From contig JADLZK010007788.1 in NCBI GenBank assembly GCA_015847255.1, positions 81,739 to 145,738 of the forward strand: a stretch of DNA of 64,000 bases, given 5' to 3'. The translations under genes were made by a program, and so were the position numbers. This document shows positions 23,104 through 34,670 of the stretch, piece by piece (position 1 is the stretch's first letter; the number at the start of each line of letters is the position of its first letter). The DNA is from Hyparrhenia diplandra (taxonomy: Eukaryota > Streptophyta > Magnoliopsida > Poales > Poaceae). Under the pieces are notes generated by a model. It worked only from the letters and a program-made list of their open reading frames with translations, was not told where the DNA came from and did not search any database.

Positions 23104-24712
23104 ACAGGAAAAAGAAAGCTGGACGGAAAAATCACGTCGCGCCGTGGATCGGTTGGGCTGGCAGGCCAGGTAATTTTGCTAGCATATGCCATCATCCTCT
23201 GTTGCTGTTGGACACCTCACTTGGCGGCGCCTCTTCATCGGACTTTGGAGCCCGTGATGGTGAGGTCTCAGCTCAGGCTTTCAGCGGTGGACGCTAGCGA
23301 GCGACCGCTGCGCGGGCGGGGCCGCCAGCGCCCGGGCGATGCTGGCATGCAGCCGGTGCGTGGCGCTCCGCGCGGGCGCCAGGAATGGGGATCGATGCCG
23401 CCAGAATGGCGTCACAAGAACCAAAAAACTGTATACTTCAGAAAAAGTTTTCTAAAACTGTATCAATACTAATGGTACCTTTTTGTGTTCAACGGACCGG
23501 TTTCAATTTTGAGAAGAAAAAAAACTTTTTGAGTCCTTTTGCGTGACAGCTTACCAGAAAATCATTTAGAGGTGGCAGTTTTTGCTCCCTAGCCTCCTTT
23601 TTGTACGGCCGTTGGTTCAGTCTCGCGCCTTGCTGGTGCTCGTTTTGTTTATGCGCCTGTTGGTAGCAGGGTGAACCGGCCGGGGTGAAGGGAAAACATG
23701 ATCGGATTACGAGATTAGGCCAACAACTGCACAATGGTAATAAACTAAACTCCTACTAATCCTCCTTTTCGCGCTGTGTTGCTGCCTCCCCTTTAATCAT
23801 AGGCATGCAATGCTGGGGCGTAGCAATCTCGAACGGAGGAAAAAGGAGGCGGCCGTTTGCATCCGTGGTGCTGCACAACTCATTCGCCATTCGTCGTACT
23901 GATCCGCACCGGAGTTTTGTATGTAAAATGCGCTGGAACCTTCTCGCGTCCTGCAATGCACGCCCACAAGGCCTTTTTTCTCAGAACAGAGGCTTGCAGC
24001 TTCCTCTGCTGCCCTGTACTAGGCTCTAGTAGTAGCTTGTCTAGTGCCTCCTTCACATGGCACGAACACGAAGAATCTCAGCGCGATCGAGCGGGCGCCG
24101 ACCCTGTTCCGGACGCGGAATGCGATCACGCTGTCTGCGCCCACCGTGGCAGGCAGGCAGGCGGCGCTGTAGGCTGCCCAACCCAAGGACGGACGCCGCC
24201 GCGGCTGGCTTGGCTGGCCCGCGAGGAAACCACCAAAAACACGAGTGAATTGACGAGCTGTTGGACGTTGAAAAACCTGCGTCGGGGCAGGGGCGGGCAC
24301 GCGCGCATGTGTCTGTGCTGTGCGCGCGCGATGCCGCCGCCACGCCAGCACGCCCAGCCCACCCCACCCACCGGCACCGGGTGGAGGGCGCGATCGATCG
24401 ACCGGAGATGGCGGCGTCGTGCACGTAAAACCACGCCCACCTAACACGATCCCCCTCGCGACGTCTCCGTCCGTCCGTCCGTTTTTCTCATCTTCTCCCT
24501 CCCTCACGCTTGCGAGTTTCGAGCCGGTGTCGGTGTCGGTGCCTCGCGCGATCAGAGTGTGAATGAATGGTCGTTCCGGTGGCCCGTCCATTTCTTCTGC
24601 AGGCCGTGAGAGCACGCTACACGCACGTCCGTCCGTCCAGTCTCGCCACCATCCAACCAGTCCATCGGAAGTACAGTACGCAATCTTTTTCCTGGCGTCT
24701 TTTACGTACGTA

Positions 24713-24955
24713 CTTTCCCTCCGTCCCAGAATAAACGTATTTCCCGCCCCGAGAAAAAACGCTGCGGTAATTATATATTAAAATATGATTAATATTTATA
24801 TTACATAATTAGTATCGATGGAAAAATATTTTGATCTAGTTTTTTAACAAATTTATTTAGAGATTTAAATCTTTATGACGCATTTTCTACAAATCGAGTT
24901 AAACTTCTTGGCAAGACGAACACCCAAAACTACGTTTAATTTGGGACGGAGGGAG
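24713..24955. mobile_element. Stowaway MITE in unit 1 only
   Basis: The ends read TCCCTCCGTCCCAGAATAAACG and its inverse, closing TTGGGACGGAGGGAG; TA flanks both sides (24711-24712, 24956-24957). Unit 2 shows the uninterrupted site near 28425-28435, so the 243-bp element arrived after the duplication. Non-coding. Confidence 0.88.
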
Positions 24956-25402
24956 TAAGTCCGTGAGGTAAGGCCGTGACCATCCTAGGTTTATGTGTCC
25001 GTTTTTCAATGCCTTCGTGACGTGACCAGTTTGTAGCAAAATGACTCGTGCGCGCTGAATCAAAAATAAGAGCTGAGCTCTCGCGTCACGATCACCCGAT
25101 ATGTACGTCTCACTCTTCTATGCTATACTAAGTATTAGTATATGGTTTCTATTGGATTGATTGGGTACTAGTATATGCTAATAGCGCCAACATGCATAAT
25201 CCTGCTCGATGATTGGCGCTCCTGCTCCTCCGATACTAGTGGCCTATACCTAATTAAACAAGGCGGATAATTCTGATTGAATTCCGGTTGGTTACACCCA
25301 CCGCCACAAATACACGTACTATGCCCCAGCAGTTATCATAAAAGGGAAGCATGATCAGGGAGTACGTACTGACTACTGCTCGCCTGTGAAACAACGGACA
25401 AA

Positions 25403-25680
25403 GGCTGTGTTTAGATGCCGAAACGAAAAAAACAAACTCACTGTTCACCCCATCACATTAAAATCGGGGAATCGTATGGACCACTCAGAAAACGTAGGTA
25501 AAAATAAAAACTAATTACATAGTTTTGATGGACCGGGGCACCGAGGCGATTCTTTTGAGCCTAGTTGAGGTGGTAGGATAATGAGTGATAACGCTTACCA
25601 CAAACGCCGCTAAACGCCGATTCTTGCTTTTTGATTCGGAACAACGTTTTTCCACCTTTTCCCACCAACTAAACACAGCC
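25403..25680. mobile_element. Tourist-like MITE in unit 1 only
   Basis: A 278-bp unit with terminal inverted repeats GGCTGTGTTTAG and CTAAACACAGCC, flanked by AAA on both sides (25400-25402, 25681-25683). Unit 2 has the unoccupied sequence GGACAAAGATGG near 28875. A 3-bp target duplication fits the PIF/Harbinger group, though AAA is not the usual TWA. Non-coding. Confidence 0.85.
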
Positions 25681-27005
25681 AAAGATGGATGATTAATGTG
25701 ATTAATGACGCCACAAAGGGCCGCGAAAAAAGCGTCAGTTCAGAAAGGAATCGATTGGGGGAAGATGAGACCTCGCTTTCAGAATTCAGAGGCAGGCCAT
25801 ACGGCGTCACCCACAGACATTTTACCTGATCCACTATCACTACGCGGGACCGGGGCACCGTACCGCGTAAAGCCGCCGACTGCTGCAGAGCAGGTGAGGT
25901 GGCGGACTGGCAGTGATGAACCGGCCGGCCAGATCGCCGCCAGTTCCTACTCGTACTGCATGTGCTGCATTGCATTTTGCATTGGTTGATGTCGATGCAC
26001 GCACCGTGAGTTTCATCGACCGAGACGGCGAGAAACTGGGGTCCAGGAATATGGTGCACGAAGCTGTAGCGGAGACCGGCGAGAGAGAAGAAGACAAGGA
26101 AGCCGGGGACTCTTTCGATAAACTATGAGCTAGACGTCAAGGAAACACTGAAAACTATCACTCAAATTCGCATTGATCCTTACGCTACTTTGGAGCTGGC
26201 TCAACTGTTACGGAGTATACTACGAGTACTGTTGTTCTATAGCTTGGATATTCAGTGGCATTGCAGTTGTGGTCCACACACTTCCATAGGCCATAGCAGA
26301 AGAATCTCTTGGTGAACTGCATGTAGTTGTACAGCGTGTTGCTGCGCATCATTGGATCGAGACGACTCAGGATCCCGGGAAAAAATAGTACCTTCTTGCT
26401 TTTGTACGTGACAGAAAAGGAAAACGTACCAGATGACGCAAAAAAAGCTAAGCCTTTTGACCGCGAAATGCGAGTTATTATGAATTTAAATAAATGGAAA
26501 GTATTAGGATTCACAAAAAAGGGAAAGTATTCGCACAAAAAAAAAAAAAGGAAAAGACGAAACAGAGAAGCAGAAACCCAAGCCCACTTTCAGATCGCTC
26601 CGGCTAATCCATCAGCCCAAAGCCCATGCACGAGACTAGAAGCAACCCGGAGGACGACTGGGCTGGGTGTGCGACCGACCCAGGCCTCAAAGTCTGGTGG
26701 GCCTCACCCCATGTGGTACATTTTAGTACTGGTATATACGACTATACAAGCATTTCTCCTATATACGATTATACAAGCAGGGTTGTATCAATGATTTTGC
26801 ATCTCAAAATGTATAAGAAATTGTTTAAGATAATGTCAAGCTCCAAGTAGTAAGAAATTTATTATTATATATGTCCATTTTATGAACTTTGAGAAATTCT
26901 ATATAAGCTTTCCTCATATGCTCACTTGGTATTCACGCATGCATAGTAGATTATATCTATTTTATTTTACTTTATTGCGTTTAAAACTCATGCTAAATTT
27001 TACAG

Positions 27006-27723
27006 GCCCGGGAGAGACTTTTTTTGCCTTGCTAACAAGATCTAGAAGTGGAGGTAGGAAGCAGGGGATATCAGTCTATAAGGTATACGCTCCTAGTTGT
27101 CTGACATTCAAAATTTTCAATCGTGCACTAATGCACTACTATATTTTTTCTTTGGGTTGGTTTTTTTCTTTGTCTTCCGTGTATGTGACTCTTGTTGTGT
27201 TCCAAGTCTACCCTATTTTTCTTTGGATTAAAGGTTTACTAATTTTTTTAATATTCATGACATCTTTTATAATTATCCTACTTTTTGGTTCGTACTGTAG
27301 ATAGGTGTGTACAACTGAGGGGCTTTGTCTGTTTTATTATCATATTATTAACATATATTGGTGTAGCTATCTCATAGGATTTTGCCTTTTCTCCTAGTGG
27401 ATGCTTAAACTTGTCAAATGTTGTTGCCTTTCCACTGGCTGCTTAGAAAGATTCAAACTTTCAATTTGGCATTTTTTAATATGATGCGTCCTTTCAGGTA
27501 GAAAATCTGAAGCGAAGCGCAAAACCTTCCATGACATATGCTGCTCTGCATAATGATCTTGACAGGTGTATTACATGTATGTCAATGAATAAGGTTAGTC
27601 AATTCTTTGTTTTATTTATCCTCTCGATTGAAAAGCAGTTTGTCCCAGTCATTTCTTATTGCGTTTTATGGCAGGTATTTCCAAGACTGGCATGTGGTAC
27701 CGATGATGGTCTTATCCACATGT
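27006..27723 (+). pseudogene. Exon-like gene remnant, copy 1, unrecognised
   Basis: Three stretches sit between good splice signals: 27006-27082, 27498-27593 and 27675-27723 (CAG before, GT after the first two). They translate to GISVYK, VENLKRSAKPSMTYAALHND and CGTDDGLIHM. The last is cut off by the duplication boundary. I do not recognise the family. The same exons recur in unit 2, where the third one continues. No start or promoter was found, so this is probably a piece of a gene that was broken before or during the duplication. Confidence 0.4.
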
Positions 27724-30430
27724 TAGCTTGTCTATGCACCGTGGCCGCCGTGCTCCTGGTACGGGCCTCCTTCACATGGCACGAACACGAAGAATCTCAG
27801 AGCGAGCGGCCGCCGACCCTGTTCCGCACGCGGAATGCGATCACGCTGTCTCTGCGCCCACCGTGGCAGGCAGCCGGCGCTGTAGCCTGGCCAACCCAAG
27901 GACGCCGCCGCGGCTGGCTGGCCCGCGAGGAAACCACCAAAAACACGAGTGAATTGACGAGCTGTTGGACGTTGAAAAACCTGCGTCGGGGCAGGGACGC
28001 ATGTGTTTGTGTGTGTGCGCGCGCGATGCCGCCGCCACGCCAGCACGCCCACCCCACCCACCGGCACCGGGTGGAGGGCGCGATCGATCGACCGGAGATG
28101 GCGGCGTCGTGCACGTAAAACCACGCTCACCTAACACGATCGTGACGATCCCCCCTTGCGGCGTCTCCGTCCGTCCGTTTTTTCTCATCTTCTCCCTCCC
28201 TCACGCTTGCCAGTTTCGAGCCGGTGTCGGTGTCGGTGCCCCCTGAGCGAGGGCTGGACAGTGTGAATGAATGAATGGTCGTTCCGGTGGCCCGTCCATT
28301 TCTTCTGCAGGCCGTGAGAGCACGCTACACGCACGCACGTCCATCCAGTCTCGCCACCATCCAACCGGTCCATCGGAAGTACAGTACGCACTACGCAACC
28401 TTTTTTCTGGCGTCTTTTACGTTTACGTAAGTCCGTGAGGTAAGGCCGTGACCATCTTCGGTTTTATGTCTGCGTTTTTCAATGCCTCCCTGACGTGAAC
28501 AGTTTGTAGCATAATGACTCGTGCGCGCTGAATCAAAATAAGAGCTGAGCTCTCGCGTCATGATCACCCGATATGTACGTCTCACTCTTCTATGCTATAG
28601 TACTAAGTATTAGTATATGGTTTCTATAGGATTGATTGGGTATACGCTATGCTAATAGCGCCAACATGCATAATCCTGCTCGATGATTGGCTCTCCTCCT
28701 CCTCCGATACTAGTGGCCTATATACCTAAATAAAAAACAAGGCGGATAATTCTGATTGAATTCCGGTTGGTTACACCCACCGCCACAAATACACGTACTA
28801 TGCCCCAGCAGTTCTCATAAAAGGGGAGCATGATCAGGGAGTACGTACTGACTACTGTTCGCCTGTGAAACAACGGACAAAGATGGATGATTAATGACGC
28901 CACAAAGGGCCGCGAAAAAAGCGTCAGCTCAGAAAGGAATCGATTGGGGGGAAGATGAGACCTCGCTTTCAGAATTCAGAGGCAGGCCATACGGCGTCAC
29001 CCACAGACATTTTACCTGATCCACTATCACTGCTGCAGAGCAGGTGAGGTGGCGGACTGGCAGTGATGAACCGGCCGGCCAGATCGCCGCCAGTTCCTAC
29101 TCGTACTGCATGTGCTGCATTGCATTTTGCATTGGTTGATGTCGATGCACGCACCGTGAGTTTCATCGACCGAGACGGCGAGAAACTGGGGTCCAGGAAT
29201 ATGGTGCACGAAGCTGTAGCGGAGACCGGCGAGAGAGAAGAAGACAAGGAAGCCGGGACTCTTTGGATAAACTATGAGCTAGACGTCAAGGAAACACTGA
29301 AAACTATCACTCAAATTCGCATTGATCCTTACGCTACTTTGGAGCTGGCTCAACTGTTACGGAGTATACTACGAGTACTGTTGTTCTATAGCTTGGATAT
29401 TCAGTGCCATTGCAAATGTGGTCCACACACTTCCATAGGCCATAGCAGAAGAATCTCTTGATGAACTGCATGTAGTTGTACAGCGTGTTGCTGCGCATCA
29501 TTGGATCGAGACGACTCAGGATCCCGGGGAAAAATAGTACCGGAAGCTTTCGTTGCACGGGACAGCCCTACAAAGCTGAGGTTTGTTGGGATAAACAAAT
29601 GCATGGACTCCCACGGACACTTCAAGAACACACACACGCAGGCACTCGAATTGACCTTCGCATTGATTGATTCCCTACTACGATGGATGCAACTAGCGAC
29701 CGGTGGTCCATGAGATCATGATGTTCCAAGCTCCATAGCGCCATGAATAAGAAGAAGTATCGTGCGAGGCTGCGAGCGAGAACAATGCGTGCACTGGTGT
29801 AGCGTCAATGGAGAATGGGACTGGGGGAGGACGACGCCACGACGGATCGAGCGAGCGGCATGGGTATGGCCCGTCTCGGGCGCAGCGAATCGGTTGCCGA
29901 TTTGCCGTCCTCTGAACTGGAGTGGGTTTCATAATGTCTCAACTCGTGCTCGTGCAGCAACAAAGCAGAGCGGACGCAACAACGACGGAAAGTACGTTGC
30001 ACAGTTGTTTCAACCACTCGTGCAACTGTGTCCCTTTCAGCGATTCGAGCGAGTGTATCCTTGCTTTTGTACATGACAGAAAAGGAAAACGTACCAGATG
30101 ACGCAAAAAAAGCTAAGCCTTTTGACCGCGAAATGCGAGTTATTATGAATTTAAATAAATGGAAAGTATTAGGATTCACAAAAAAAGGGAAAGTATTCGC
30201 ACAAAAAATAAAAAGGAAAAGACGAAACAGAGAAGCAGAAACCAAAGCCCACTTTCAGATCGGTCCGGCTGATCCATCAGCCCAAAGCCCATGCACGAGA
30301 CTAGAAGCAATCCGGAGGACGGCTGGGCTGGGTGTGCGACCGACCCAGGCCTCAAAGTCTGGTGGGCCTCACCCCATGTGGTACATTTTAGTACTGGTAT
30401 ATACGACTATACAAGCATTTCTTACGATTA

Positions 30431-31975
30431 GGGAGAATTGCCCCTAAAAAAACTTCATCTTGCTTTTTGGCCTCTTTTTTCTTTGAACTTGCCTATTTGG
30501 CCTCCAAATAAAACTTTCTTTCTTCTTTGGCCTTCCGTCAGGTAGCGGTGTTAAGTGACATCTAAAAAGACTATTTTACCCCTGTCTAAAAAAATAAAAA
30601 AACAGAGTTTTATTTGTTTTCTGGTCTCTTTCATAGTATTTCTTTGTTTGCATAAATGAAAAGAAAACTATGTTAGGTTTTCGTTCATTTTTTAAAACAG
30701 ATTAAAAAACCAGTAAATCACTAACTCAAGTGTCATTTTCGTTCATTTTTTTTAAAACCCATGAATGGACACAAGGAATGTGATTTTCGGACATGTGAGT
30801 TTAGTTGTCCACCAACTCAAGTGTCAAATCACTAAATTACTTGGTTCTAATCAAGTATAGAGCTATTCAAGTCAGAAGACATCTTTTTCCAATTTTTTCC
30901 TCAGATTTGTCGGTAACTAGTGATGTGGAATTACTCAAACAAGCAATGTTGTTTTTAACCATGGTTTATATGATGCGCAGGTGACGAGGTTCAAGTGCGG
31001 GGCTCCGCGCTTGGCCTGGCCATGAACCACCGCATGTTCGATGGCATCGGCGCCATGCATGGAGTTCGTCAACTCGTGGGCCGAGACGGCGCGTGGCGTC
31101 GCTGAGCTCACCGTGCCGCCGTTCGTGGACGGCAGCGTCCTGAAGCCGCGACACCCGCCCGTGCACACCTTCCCGCACCACGAGTTCGCCGAGATCCCCG
31201 ACGTCTCCGACACGGCGTCGCTGTACGGCTCGCAGGAGCTGCTGTACCGCTCCTTCTGCTTCGACCCGGACCGGCTGGAGCGCGTCCGCGAGCTGGCGCT
31301 TGCCGACGGCGCCCTAGGCCGCTGCACCACCTTCGAGGCGCTGTCGGGGCTCGTGTGGCGCGCGCGCACCAAGGCGCTCGATCGGGCTGTGTGTCGGTGG
31401 CCGTGACGATGATGCTGCTCACGTTGAGATGCCGATTGGGACCAAGAACTTCGTTAACAAATGAGCCGCCGGCGGCGGCGAGAGGCTCCGATCTGCATGG
31501 CCACACAAACGGCTTAAAGAAGAGGTATCCACTCTGCTTGTCAGTGACCATGACTCTGTACTCAGTGATGACTGAGCTGGAATGGATAGTGTCTTGACAT
31601 GTGACGAAGGCTCATATGATAGCTCCACAAATGCTCCTGAAATGAAAGAAAACACACTTTGTTTCAGGAAGGTGAATAATTTCATCAAGTATATGCCAAT
31701 TTATCAATGGAACAACATTTTATATGTGCTTAAAATGTTTATATATCTACTCAAAATATACCAAAAACAAATAAAACTCTGCTTTTTTTTTTTTTTTTAG
31801 ATAGGGGTAAAATGGTCTTTTTAGGTGTCACTTAACACCGTTACCTTGCTTAAACTAACAGAAGGCCAAAGGAGAAATAAAGTTTCATTTGGAGGCCAAA
31901 TAGGTAAGTTCAAAGAAAAAAAATGACCAAAAAGGCAAGATAAAGTTTTTCGGAGGCCAAATAGGCAATTCTCCC
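30431..31975. mobile_element. Pack-MULE-type Mutator-like element carrying a BAHD fragment
   Basis: The ends are long inverted repeats of about 190-200 bp (30431 to about 30622 and about 31768-31975), starting GGGAGAATTGCC and ending GGCAATTCTCCC. The flanks are TACGATTA on the left (30423-30430) and ATACGATTA on the right (31976-31984). This is a 9-bp duplication with its first left base changed, next to a 6-bp difference from unit 1. Unit 1 shows the empty site near 26763-26771. The interior has no transposase but contains intron and exon sequence of a BAHD acyltransferase gene, which is what Pack-MULEs do. Confidence 0.88.
30981..31406 (+). pseudogene. Captured fragment of a BAHD acyltransferase gene
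   Basis: BAHD enzymes move acyl groups from CoA thioesters onto alcohols or amines. After an intron-like T-rich stretch and acceptor CAG (30978-30980), exon-like sequence starts VTRFKC and soon shows ALGLAMNHRMFDGIGAM, the HxxxD catalytic motif. EFVNSWAETARGVAELTVPP and TTFEALSGLVWRARTKAL follow, all typical of the family's middle region. The DFGWG end and the N-terminal exon are missing. Two frame breaks occur, at the G4 near 30999-31002 and a CATG duplication near 31053-31060. It lies wholly inside the Mutator-like element, so it is a transduplicated piece, not a functional gene. Confidence 0.82.
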
Positions 31976-32218
31976 ATACGATTATACAAGCAGGGTTGTA
32001 TCAATGATTTTGCATCTCAAAATGTATAAGAAATTGTTTAAGATAATGTCAAGCGCCCAGTAGTAAGAAATTTATTATTATATATGTCCATTTTATGAAC
32101 TTTGAGAAATTCTATATAAGCTTTCCTCATATGCTCACTTGGTATTCACGCATGCATAGTAGATTATATCTATTTTATTTTACTTTATTGTATTTAAAAC
32201 TCATGCTAAATTTTACAG

Positions 32219-34670
32219 GCCGGGGAGAGACTTTTTTTTTGCCTTGCTAACAAGATCTAGAAGTGGAGGTGGAAGCAGGGGATATCAGTCTATAAGGTAT
32301 ACGCTCCTAGTTGTCTGACATTCAAAATTTTCAATCGTGCACTAATGCACTACTATATTTTTCTTTGGGTTGGTTTTTTTCTTTGTCTTCCGTGTATGTG
32401 ACTCTTGTTGTGTTCCAAGTCTACCCTATTTTTCTTTGGATTAAAGGTTTACTGATTTTTTTTAATATTCATGACATCTTTTATAATTATCCTACTTTTT
32501 TTGGTTCGTACTGTAGATAGGTGTGTACAACTGAGGGGCTTTGTCTGTTTTATTATCATACTAGTAAAACATGCCCGTGCGCGTTGCAACGGGAGAAAAA
32601 AAATGTTATGCACTCAATTAGAATAAGGGCATCATAAAGTTTTTCTTGCATTGCTAAGCACAAAAAATTGTGCTCATAAATAAAATTAATGAAAATAGGT
32701 AAAATCAATATTAAATTTCATAAATTCTTTTTTTAGACATGTAAAGATTTGTAACTCAATTATCATGGAATTAGTTATATTGATATCAAGAGCTACTATG
32801 TGTGATGATTATGACACAAGGTCACTCTCAATTTTCCATACTTTGCGAGGATGGCACTGGTTCATACTTTCACAATTTGTTTTTGGACAACCAACTACAT
32901 TTAGACTATAATAATATGAGTTTTGATTTTTAATACATTAATAAATTTATGGTAGAAATATTTATTTGTCATCAGTCAAAGGTATAAGAAGTTCAAAGCC
33001 TATATATTGTGTTGTCTTTTTTATTTATTTATCTATCTGCATGTGAGTATTTACCTTTGCTAGTTTGGTTTCTTCTGTCCATTAGTAGAGGTTGTGGCTA
33101 TAAAAATTATAGGAGGGAGTAATCAATCAAAACCTGATATAATAAATGTTGGATCCGGATTTTTTTTTTTTGTTGGTGAAAACTTGTAAATGTTGAATCT
33201 GCTTTTTTTTTTGCGTTTTTAATCTTCTACATCTACGAAAAGGAAAAAGAGAGATGAGACTTGCTCGAGAGATATGTCGTTCCAAAGACCTCCGGAAGTC
33301 AATAGTAAACGATTGTTTTTATAGCCAACAAAAAAGGCAAAAAAATACGTATTTGTTTGAAGACCGATGGGATCCGTATTTGTGGCCTCGTTGGTTCGGG
33401 CTTAGTTTAGGACTGCACCGACGCTTATATGCACGTATAGGCATGCAACGACCTTGGTTCGGTACGACCTTGGTTCGGTCTCGGGAAAGCTTTCCACGGG
33501 GGCATGCAAATATCTCTTCATGGACTCTTTTACTACGGACTCTATACGTAACGGAAGAACATCGGCAGACGGAAAAATAGGTGGCGTGCCTCGAACCTAA
33601 AAGCTACGTCAATGGCCGAGGCGCAAAGATGGTTACGCACGTAGCCACCCCCGCATCTTGTACTCGCCTCCACCGCCTCTCTACTTTCCTTTTTCGAGGT
33701 GGGACTAAACAGCTCCGATCTCGCACCGATCATGACGACTTGTTGTGACATGGTCCGGGCTCGCCTCGTGCTATATCGTTCATGGGCTTTTTAGTCGTAC
33801 CAACGTGGTGGAAAAAAAAGTGGTTGAAAACAAGAGGTGAAAAAAGAGGTGGGGACTGTCTCTCTTTATTAGTATAGAAAAAAGGCCCCTGCAGAAAAAG
33901 GAGGTGAAAAGCCCGGTGAAAAGCCCGGTGAAAAAAAGGAGGTGGGACTGAAATTTTCTCTCTTTATTAGTAGGTATAGATTATTAACATATATTGGTGT
34001 AGCTACCTCATAGGATTTTGCCTTTTCTCGTAGTGGATGCTTAAACTTGTCAAATGTTCTTGCCTTTCCATTGGCTGCTTAGAAAGACTCAAACTTTCAA
34101 TTTGTCATTTTTAATATGATGCGTCCCTTTCAGGTAGAAAATCTGAAGCGAAGTGCAAAACCTTCCATGACATATGTTGCTCTGCATAATGATCTTGACA
34201 GGTGTATTACATGTATGTCAATGAACAAGGTTAGTCAATTCTTTGTTTCATTTATCCTCTCGATTGAAAAGCAGTTTGTCCCAGTCATTTCTCATTGCGT
34301 TTTATGGCAGGCATTTCCAAGACAGGCATGTGGTACCGATGATGGTCTTATCCACATGTTGAGCATATGGGACACATAATACCCGCAGCCGAATCCCGAA
34401 TATTCCCGCTTTTCTCAGTATGAAGACGCTTACTATAAGAATGCCCCGGATGTCAAAGTACTTCACCATGAGGATCCTGTGCTTAAGTCTTGGGGGATGT
34501 TCGATGTACAGAGTCATACATCTGAGGGTTCTGATTTTGTAGAAGAGTTGGCTATGGCAGGGGCGAGTAGGGCAGCAAGGGGTGAGGGCAGCACCAGCAG
34601 CCAACATCATATGCCGGATCTTTGCAATGGCGAATCTTTGCAACATGGCGTAATGTTAGAAAGGATATAA
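32219..34670 (+). pseudogene. Exon-like gene remnant, copy 2, unrecognised, split by a Helitron
   Basis: The same exon-like pieces as in copy 1 appear at 32219-32296, 34134-34229 and from 34311. Here the last one runs on past the duplication edge to about 34670 (PQPNPEYSRFSQYEDAYYKN, VLHHEDPVLKSWGMFDVQSH, ending GVMLERI). A TAA near 34377 interrupts it in a place where CAA would fit. The Helitron sits in the intron between the first two exons. I do not recognise the protein. The retained splice signals and continuous frame suggest a recently dead gene end, of which unit 1 has only the part up to the duplication boundary. Confidence 0.42.
32561..33980 (-). mobile_element. Non-autonomous Helitron, 1420 bp
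   Basis: Read on the minus strand it starts TCTATACCTACTAATAAAG at 33980 and ends CTAG at 32561. A hairpin-forming CCCGT...ACGGG (32574-32593) lies 12 bases before that end. It sits between A and T of the host (A at 32560, T at 33981) with no target duplication. Unit 1 of the tandem repeat carries the empty site CATA|TTATTA at 27344/27345, which confirms both ends to the base. No Rep/helicase gene is present. A second 5'-type terminus (TATACTAATAAAGAGAG on the minus strand, near 33878) lies 102 bp inside the outer one. Confidence 0.92.

Larger units (their letters stand above)
22433..24032. other. HIPP upstream region and intergenic
   Basis: CT/GC-rich leader and promoter DNA up to about 22620, with a TTTAAAG motif at 22610-22617 (minus strand) as a weak TATA candidate. 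Beyond it is intergenic DNA with a GGGTC repeat, a tetranucleotide repeat and no recognisable gene. Frames at 23756-24029 are not protein-like. Confidence 0.4.
24033..27723. repeat. Tandem duplication, unit 1 (about 3.7 kb)
   Basis: This segment is repeated in direct orientation at 27724-34360. The junction TAGCTTGTCTA marks the left edge of both units, and both end CTTATCCACATGTT (27723 and 34360). Identity is high over shared parts, but indels have accumulated. Unit 1 holds two MITEs absent from unit 2, 40 bp at 25841-25880 absent from unit 2, and lacks about 520 bp that unit 2 has (29541-30058). Unit 2 has two large insertions. Open frames in the GC-rich first 600 bp exist in all directions and suffer indels not divisible by three between copies, so they are not under coding constraint. 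Confidence 0.9.
27724..34360. repeat. Tandem duplication, unit 2 (about 3.7 kb plus two insertions)
   Basis: Direct repeat of 24033-27723. Removing the Mutator-like element (30431-31975) and the Helitron (32561-33980) leaves about 3.66 kb that aligns with unit 1. Just inside the left edge there are about 27 extra bases (27735-27765). It lacks the two MITEs of unit 1 but keeps about 520 bp (29541-30058) missing there; that block also exists in the third partial copy at 36.8 kb, so unit 1 lost it. Confidence 0.9.

Noticed and set aside
24019..24615. 198-codon minus-strand gene, also present in unit 2
   Set aside because: The two copies differ by indels not divisible by three across the frame, so there is no coding constraint.
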